Shown here: in pieces, positions 58,077 to 62,483 of the stretch
How positions within the stretch are numbered: position 1 is the stretch's first letter
Layout: every line of letters starts with the position of its first letter
DNA from: a virus
Direction: 5' to 3' (one strand)
Length of the DNA stretch: 62,483 nucleotides
Virus record (IMG/VR): IMGVR_UViG_3300036851_000016
Coordinates: 1-62,483 of that record
Position numbers and translations under genes: made by a program
The notes under the pieces: generated by a model
What the model saw: only the letters and a program-made list of their open reading frames with translations
Databases searched by the model: none
Told to the model about the DNA's origin: nothing

Positions 58077-60742
58077 TCGACCTCGAATCTTTTGAGAGTC
58101 TTGTCATGATTGTAAATGATATCAGTCAGTTTCGTGTCAGGTGGTATGACTGACGCGAGGAATGATTCAGTTACAGTCTTAGGTGGCATGTCTAGTAATT
58201 CCACAGGTTCACCGATAATCGGTATATCCTTAAACTTCTTGAAATCCCTATAGTTCTTACCGACTTCGACTTCACATGGAATCTTTAGTTTGTGTCTACG
58301 TAGTGAACATTGACTGAAATCAATTGGTCGTTCCATCTCCTTTTTAATAATGGGAATCCATTCCGCTTTCTTACTCACCGGAATTGAGAATAAGAGAGCG
58401 TCATGTGATTCCATAACAATCTTGATGTGTGGTATCCTTTCGCGTATACGTATAGCAGCAGCCTTAGTGTTATCAGACACAGTTCTCTGAGGTATATAGG
58501 AGAATGCTTGTCTGTTAAGTTCTTCTCCCCAACGCTCAAAGAATGTTCTCTTACCACCAGCAGGTGCATCTACTCCATATGGCAATCCTGCAACTAGCTG
58601 TCTATTCTTACGTAGGCATTCGACAATACCAGCTTGGAACACTTGCTGTATTCTAGGCTGCTTACTGTGGAATATCTGTAAAGCTCGTTCTGCAATTTGT
58701 TCGTCAATTGCGATGGGAATCTTATATTTACGCGCTTGGGTATTGACTTCGATAGCAGCACGTCGTTTACCAGCGCCAAGATGCCCCGCGTGCCTGAGAG
58801 TTTTACCGCAGAATCTAATAGGATGCTCGTATCCAAGTTTCTTTTTGTCATAGTCAAATAGTTCTGCATTCTTACCGAAGAACCATGTTGCTGTGAATGC
58901 GTGGTAATCAATTTCATCGACTAGTCTTAATGCTTCATCGTCATCAGCTAATAGCCACACAACTCTAGCTTCTGCCTGTGAACTATCAGCCTGAACGAAT
59001 TCTTCTTCCTCATCAATCCGTTGTATTATTTCATCAATAGTCTCGAAATGGAAAGTATCTGGCACATACATACCACGTATGTCTGCACCGATATCTCCAT
59101 GTTTCGTCATTGTCTGAAATGCCGTCCCAAGAACCTTGTCTTTTTTCTTACCGTTTTCGTCAATAACTTCGACAATTGGTCTAATGGGTGGGTCTTGTTG
59201 TCCTGTGGAGCTTCTACCTGTATCCAAACAAGGGAAATAGGTAGTCCGCATACGTCCGTCATAATCTGGGAGAGCCATAAGATAAGTCGAGATAGACTTC
59301 CTAACTCGACGGTCTTCCAGTATAAGCTCACATATTCTTCTGTGGGACTCAGGACGTTTCTTCCATACGGTAGCCGAGTTAAGCAAAGCAGTGATATCTT
59401 CCTCTCCCGTAGAATCTTTACGAGGGAATTGAAGGTTTTCCCAGAGAAGAAGTTGAATTTGCTTTGGTGAATTAACATTAATCTCTGCTCCTGTTAGTTT
59501 GAATAGTTCATACCTACACTTTTCATCCCATTCAATGTATTTCTTTAATAGTCTATCCCTTTCCTCATGGTCTACTCTAAAGCCCTGTTGTTCAATAGAC
59601 CAATACAAGTCAGGGAACTTCATTAGGAAATTCTCAAAGAATTGACGCTGACCTAACTCATCCAGGTCTGCATTCATATTCTCATCTACTTCAAATGTTA
59701 CGCAAGCATCTCGCGCACATCCCAGTAGAAGGTCTTCGATTTTTCCTTTATACATGCCCTCATCTTTATAGAATGGTTCTTCTGTAAAGAGTGAGGTATT
59801 GAACGCGAGTCCCTTAGGTAACTCAGGATTAATCGCGTGAGCCTTGAGCATTACATCCGATACAAGCTTTCGGATAACAAACCCAAGTCTCTTAATCTTG
59901 TCTCTATCGTAGTTGAAGTTCTGTCCTACGATTTCATTTTCCCATAGCATTTCTGCTAGGATTAACCACATTTGAACTAAGTCACTAGATGGTATGTTAC
60001 AGATACCATCAGTATTCCATAGTGGCACACACATTCCGTGGTGCTTATTAAAAGCCAGCCCAATACAAACAGGGATACAGGTTCCATTAGCTTCAATGTC
60101 CACAGACATTCTAAGCTTACCTTTGTATCGCTGTCTGAATTCGGCTAACTGATGGGAATTTCTAGCAACTTCGAGGCTACGTGATGGGAGAATTAATTCT
60201 GGAAATCGACTTTGCGCGAGGGCACGCTTAAAGTCGAATGCCATTATTTGTCTGTTCCAGTATCCTTTGAATTCAACGTCTGTCGCGTGCCATGACAAGT
60301 GAGCTGGATTATAACTTGGGACGAATTTAACTCCCATGCCATGCATGATACTTCCACGGTAGTTGCCAATTTTAGTTTTTCCAGAGAGTGCCCATAAAGG
60401 GGTTCCGCCAACAGCCAAAATACAGTTGGGTTTGATTGCATTAATTTCTTCCTGTAGTTCTGCTAACTGTTGTTCTATATCAATGCCAGCATTCTTGGCA
60501 CGGACGGCGAATGGTATTCTTTTCTTTCCAGTATTGGGTGGAACCTCATATTTAGAAACAGTAGTAAGCCAGCAATTCTCTTTACGAATGCCAGCATCCA
60601 TTAGCAATTGGTTTAATTCCTTACTGTCTGTGAATGCTTTACCAGTAGAGGAATCTTTATAGGTAGGGCAGTCCCCTAGAACCATTAACTTAGCTCCTAG
60701 GGGACCGTGACCTGCTACGTATTTCTTTTCAATTTCACTCAT
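58073..60742 (-). CDS. UDG-like / exonuclease / family A DNA polymerase fusion, 889 aa (genome B)
   Basis: Same length and domains as 13563-16232 (DIEANG exonuclease; motif A DSSQAEAR; motif B RFCGKTLRHAGHLG; motif C SHDALLFS). The glycosylase domain differs at its signature residues: GDCPTYKD for GEAPSYQE, KAFTDSK for KPFVGPSG, and NPAHLS for HPAHLL. Catalysis of uracil removal is therefore doubtful here, while the fold (GGTPLWALSGKTKIGNYRG) persists. Confidence 0.9.
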   Translation of the reverse strand: MSEIEKKYVAGHGPLGAKLMVLGDCPTYKDSSTGKAFTDSKELNQLLMDAGIRKENCWLTTVSKYEVPPNTGKKRIPFAVRAKNAGIDIEQQLAELQEEINAIKPNCILAVGGTPLWALSGKTKIGNYRGSIMHGMGVKFVPSYNPAHLSWHATDVEFKGYWNRQIMAFDFKRALAQSRFPELILPSRSLEVARNSHQLAEFRQRYKGKLRMSVDIEANGTCIPVCIGLAFNKHHGMCVPLWNTDGICNIPSSDLVQMWLILAEMLWENEIVGQNFNYDRDKIKRLGFVIRKLVSDVMLKAHAINPELPKGLAFNTSLFTEEPFYKDEGMYKGKIEDLLLGCARDACVTFEVDENMNADLDELGQRQFFENFLMKFPDLYWSIEQQGFRVDHEERDRLLKKYIEWDEKCRYELFKLTGAEINVNSPKQIQLLLWENLQFPRKDSTGEEDITALLNSATVWKKRPESHRRICELILEDRRVRKSISTYLMALPDYDGRMRTTYFPCLDTGRSSTGQQDPPIRPIVEVIDENGKKKDKVLGTAFQTMTKHGDIGADIRGMYVPDTFHFETIDEIIQRIDEEEEFVQADSSQAEARVVWLLADDDEALRLVDEIDYHAFTATWFFGKNAELFDYDKKKLGYEHPIRFCGKTLRHAGHLGAGKRRAAIEVNTQARKYKIPIAIDEQIAERALQIFHSKQPRIQQVFQAGIVECLRKNRQLVAGLPYGVDAPAGGKRTFFERWGEELNRQAFSYIPQRTVSDNTKAAAIRIRERIPHIKIVMESHDALLFSIPVSKKAEWIPIIKKEMERPIDFSQCSLRRHKLKIPCEVEVGKNYRDFKKFKDIPIIGEPVELLDMPPKTVTESFLASVIPPDTKLTDIIYNHDKTLKRFEVE

Positions 60743-60945
60743 TATTGACCCGGATACCTTGTTCCTGTTCTGAAATATCTATCATCTGCTTTACATTCTT
60801 CACAGATAATAGTCCTGTGTATTACTCCCTTTATAGGAGGAATAGTTTCCCAGCTTCTATGACACTTAGGACAGGAATTGAATGTTTGTCCTTCGTGAAG
60901 TGGGCTAGTAATATCATCAGGTTTATTAGGAGGTTTTGTCCGCAT
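60742..60945 (-). CDS. Small zinc-finger protein, 67 aa (genome B)
   Basis: ATG 60945, overlapping the HTH gene by 20 bases. CPKC and CEEC around HRTII match the 57-residue protein of genome A (16420). It ends RTGTRYPGQ and abuts the polymerase start. Confidence 0.7.
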   Translation of the reverse strand: MRTKPPNKPDDITSPLHEGQTFNSCPKCHRSWETIPPIKGVIHRTIICEECKADDRYFRTGTRYPGQ

Positions 60946-61378
60946 ATATAGATTCAAGTTTCTTTTCTTGAGTCTCTGTTAGCGGCCACTTATTGTTGAC
61001 ACGAACATTCATGTCTTCAATAAACTTAGTCTCCCAATCATTTAAGTCATCTGAAGCTTCTTCGAGAATGGCATCAATCCATCCTCTTAAAACTTCATAG
61101 GGTTGAGGTTGCCACATTTTCGCCATTTTACCGTTCAACCTTTTCAATGCATCCTGTCTAGTCGGAAGGGTGGAGAGAGTAGGGTCAGTGTGTAATAGTT
61201 CGGCTAGTCTGAGGTTTTCAGAAACTAGACCTATACTGCATTGAAAGTATTCGGCAGTTTTGGTTATGGTCCAATTCTTAGACCGCGTAGTCATAGCAAG
61301 GTGATATATCTCTATTACTATCACCTTACCAAACCACGTCGTCTCAGAATTATATCTGTCTAGGAACGATACGCCCAT
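60926..61378 (-). CDS. HTH protein with fused C-terminal helical domain, 150 aa (genome B)
   Basis: The N-terminal half matches 16693-16944 with WTITKTAEYFQCSIGLVSEN (HTH). The C-terminal half (WETKFIEDM...LTETQEKKLESIY) matches the separate 64-residue gene at 16229. Genome A therefore carries the two domains as two genes with two zinc genes between them. Confidence 0.75.
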   Translation of the reverse strand: MGVSFLDRYNSETTWFGKVIVIEIYHLAMTTRSKNWTITKTAEYFQCSIGLVSENLRLAELLHTDPTLSTLPTRQDALKRLNGKMAKMWQPQPYEVLRGWIDAILEEASDDLNDWETKFIEDMNVRVNNKWPLTETQEKKLESIYADKTS

Positions 61379-61537
61379 TTATTCCATCTGCCCCACTACT
61401 GATTGGATTTGGTCTTTGATGTATTTCACTTGAGTAAGTATAAGTGTTTTACCTATACCTCTCAGTTGTTTGGCTTCGTATTCTATCTTCTTGATAGAAT
61501 CCCACATCTTGCACCATTCATCTCTAGTTAGAGACAT
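61379..61537 (-). CDS. Small helical protein, 52 aa (genome B only)
   Basis: MSLTRDEWCKMWDSIKKIEY and an LTQVKYIKDQIQS helix. Its start overlaps the capsid-arm-like gene by 14 bases and its stop abuts the HTH start. Function unknown; linked to the gene before it. Confidence 0.6.
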   Translation of the reverse strand: MSLTRDEWCKMWDSIKKIEYEAKQLRGIGKTLILTQVKYIKDQIQSVVGQME

Positions 61538-61778
61538 CTATTTTCTCCTTACTCAATATGCGATAGAAGGTATCATCACGCTCAAATAGACTTGCTATTT
61601 TGGGCGCAATTCTAGCCATTTCTAGCGCAATGATTTGTGATTCAGTTAGTCCACGATGGACTTTAGTTGGAAGGAATATAGTCTTAGAACCCGGCACCCA
61701 GAGTAATCGGTCAATATCTAACTCATGACCGACTACCCCAAGTGCGAGGATTCGTAGAAAAGCTCTACGATTCACCAT
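61524..61778 (-). CDS. RRxFL-leader protein with capsid N-arm-like segment, 84 aa (genome B only)
   Basis: Residues 1-37 hold MVNRRAFLRILALG and LLWVPGSKTIFLP, a leader seen in many phage virion proteins. Residues 51-84 (ALEMARIAPKIASLFERDD...) align with residues 10-44 of the major capsid protein of genome A (ALELEKVLPKIRVAFERDD...), ~15 identities in 35. It is an early-operon gene that copies a capsid arm. Role unknown: assembly factor, decoy or precursor domain. Confidence 0.65.
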   Translation of the reverse strand: MVNRRAFLRILALGVVGHELDIDRLLWVPGSKTIFLPTKVHRGLTESQIIALEMARIAPKIASLFERDDTFYRILSKEKIDVSN

Positions 61779-62073
61779 CTTTCAGCACCCGAATCTTGAT
61801 TGCACGCCAGCCTTTGTCTGCAACTTCAACTGGTGTGAATTCCACCTTCATTCCGTTTTTTAGTTCCTGAAACTTGAGAGTATCTTGTTTCAGTGAAGTC
61901 CAGTGGAAAAAGATTCGAGTGAATTTGATATCCTTGGAACTAATAAAGCCCCATCCATCCTCGGATACCTTAATAATCTTACCTTTCACCCGTTTTTCGT
62001 CAGGCTTAACAGGTGTAGTGTCAGGTTCAGTGGGAGCGTCCCCCTGAAAAAACTTCTGAAACGCATTTGCCAT
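61765..62073 (-). CDS. Cold-shock-domain protein, 102 aa (genome B)
   Basis: Homologue of 16941-17279, with AGGAG before ATG 62073. The arm is shorter (GDAPTEPDTTPVKPDEK); the domain has GWGFISS and RIFFHWTSL. Its leader carries the covarying hairpin at 62111-62142. Confidence 0.8.
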   Translation of the reverse strand: MANAFQKFFQGDAPTEPDTTPVKPDEKRVKGKIIKVSEDGWGFISSKDIKFTRIFFHWTSLKQDTLKFQELKNGMKVEFTPVEVADKGWRAIKIRVLKDGES

Positions 62074-62110
62074 TACTTCACTCCTGTTTAGAAAGTAGTT
62101 GATGTTATTG

Positions 62111-62142
62111 GAGCATCTGCCATATGCTCTTTTAATGGGCAG
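62111..62142 (-). ncRNA. Conserved 5' leader hairpin with possible pseudoknot (genome B)
   Basis: On the minus strand CTGCC (62142-62138), 8 bases, then GAGCAT-ATGGCAG-ATGCTC; loop GGCAG is complementary to CTGCC. Same position before the cold-shock gene as 17315-17350, with compensatory stem changes. Confidence 0.6.
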
Positions 62143-62163
62143 TCATTTCAAAGTAGCATCCCA

Positions 62164-62358
62164 TTACTGGGACTGTTTCTTACCCCACTTCTTCGCCATA
62201 GTCTCAGCGTATTTCTTGTGCTGAGCCTTTGTCCATTTCGCCTTCCGGAATTTCTTCTTCGGCTTTACTTGTACCTTCGGTTTAACCTTGGTGGACATAC
62301 GCTCCAACAAAGTTTCCAGTCCAAGATTAATCAGAAACAACTCGTGTTTACGATTCAT
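62164..62358 (-). CDS. Basic small protein, 64 aa (genome B only)
   Basis: AAAGGA precedes ATG 62358. A leucine-rich N-terminus is followed by a strongly basic part (KVKPKVQVKPKKKFRKAKW). It overlaps the end of the upstream RHH frame. Probably nucleic-acid binding; unknown. Confidence 0.65.
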   Translation of the reverse strand: MNRKHELFLINLGLETLLERMSTKVKPKVQVKPKKKFRKAKWTKAQHKKYAETMAKKWGKKQSQ

Positions 62359-62483
62359 TTTTTTTCCTTTCGATGTATTTGGGACGCCTCATCCCAAAGT
62401 AGTCAATAATAACTTTCTCTAACACCCACGAAAGAGACTTGTTCTCAGAAGCTGCAATCTTACGCAGCCCTGCTTTTATTTCT
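62348..62483 (-). CDS. Ribbon-helix-helix (Arc/CopG-like) regulator, truncated by window end
   Basis: Only the C-terminal 44 residues are in the window (frame from 62482). LRKIAASENKSLSWVLEKVI and DYFGMRRPKYI fit the helix-turn-helix end of an RHH dimer. A likely transcriptional regulator; the N-terminal strand is missing. Confidence 0.65.
   Translation of the reverse strand, partial: EIKAGLRKIAASENKSLSWVLEKVIIDYFGMRRPKYIERKKNES

Overview
The window looks like an environmental, AT-rich, strictly lytic tailed phage with podovirus-like virion genes. It has a terminase pair, a long portal, a scaffold-like gene, a major capsid protein, adaptor/nozzle-like genes, a very large fibre and internal (ejection-type) virion proteins. 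No tape measure, integrase, tRNA or lysogeny repressor was seen. The host cannot be read from the sequence.

Layout. Bases 1-46274 appear to be one complete circular (or circularly permuted) genome, called genome A here. Bases 1-127 are identical to 46275-46401, and the match ends exactly at base 127. From 46402 to 62483 the window continues into a diverged relative (genome B). Genome B repeats the gene order of bases 128 to about 17300 with its own substitutions, insertions and gene swaps. The simplest reading is an assembly that went once around genome A and left through a shared 127-mer into genome B. The tail-fibre gene 43952-46822 is therefore probably an A/B hybrid at its 3' end.

Genome A has two divergent arms. 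A non-coding control region (25.7-28.0 kb) holds a 400-bp dyad with two inverted arrays of five 11-bp repeats around an A16 tract, which is a strong candidate replication origin, plus operator-like palindromes and promoters. The leftward arm (25708 to 9234, minus strand) is a tight ATGA-overlapped operon for DNA metabolism and host takeover. It encodes a SprT-SNF2 helicase fusion, a Cas4/RecB-like nuclease, a Sak4-like recombinase, an SSB-like protein, a cold-shock protein, a uracil-glycosylase/exonuclease/family A polymerase fusion, a small protein with an SSB-type C-terminal tip, a DUF3987 replication protein, an Acb2/Tad1-like anti-CBASS/anti-Thoeris protein, a MazG-like enzyme and many small zinc-finger proteins. 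The rightward arm (27981 through 46274, then 1 to 9237) carries packaging, head, tail, fibre, endolysin, internal virion proteins and a holin-like gene. The arms converge at about 9237.

Genome B shows what varies between relatives. The endolysin is a peptidase instead of a muramidase, the MazG-like protein is of another family, there is no glycoside hydrolase, the glycosylase domain of the polymerase is degraded, and extra small early genes are present. One of these couples an RRxFL/LLWVPG leader to a copy of the capsid N-arm. Start sites were often moved from the longest frame to the start that matches the operon overlap, a ribosome-binding site or the other genome.
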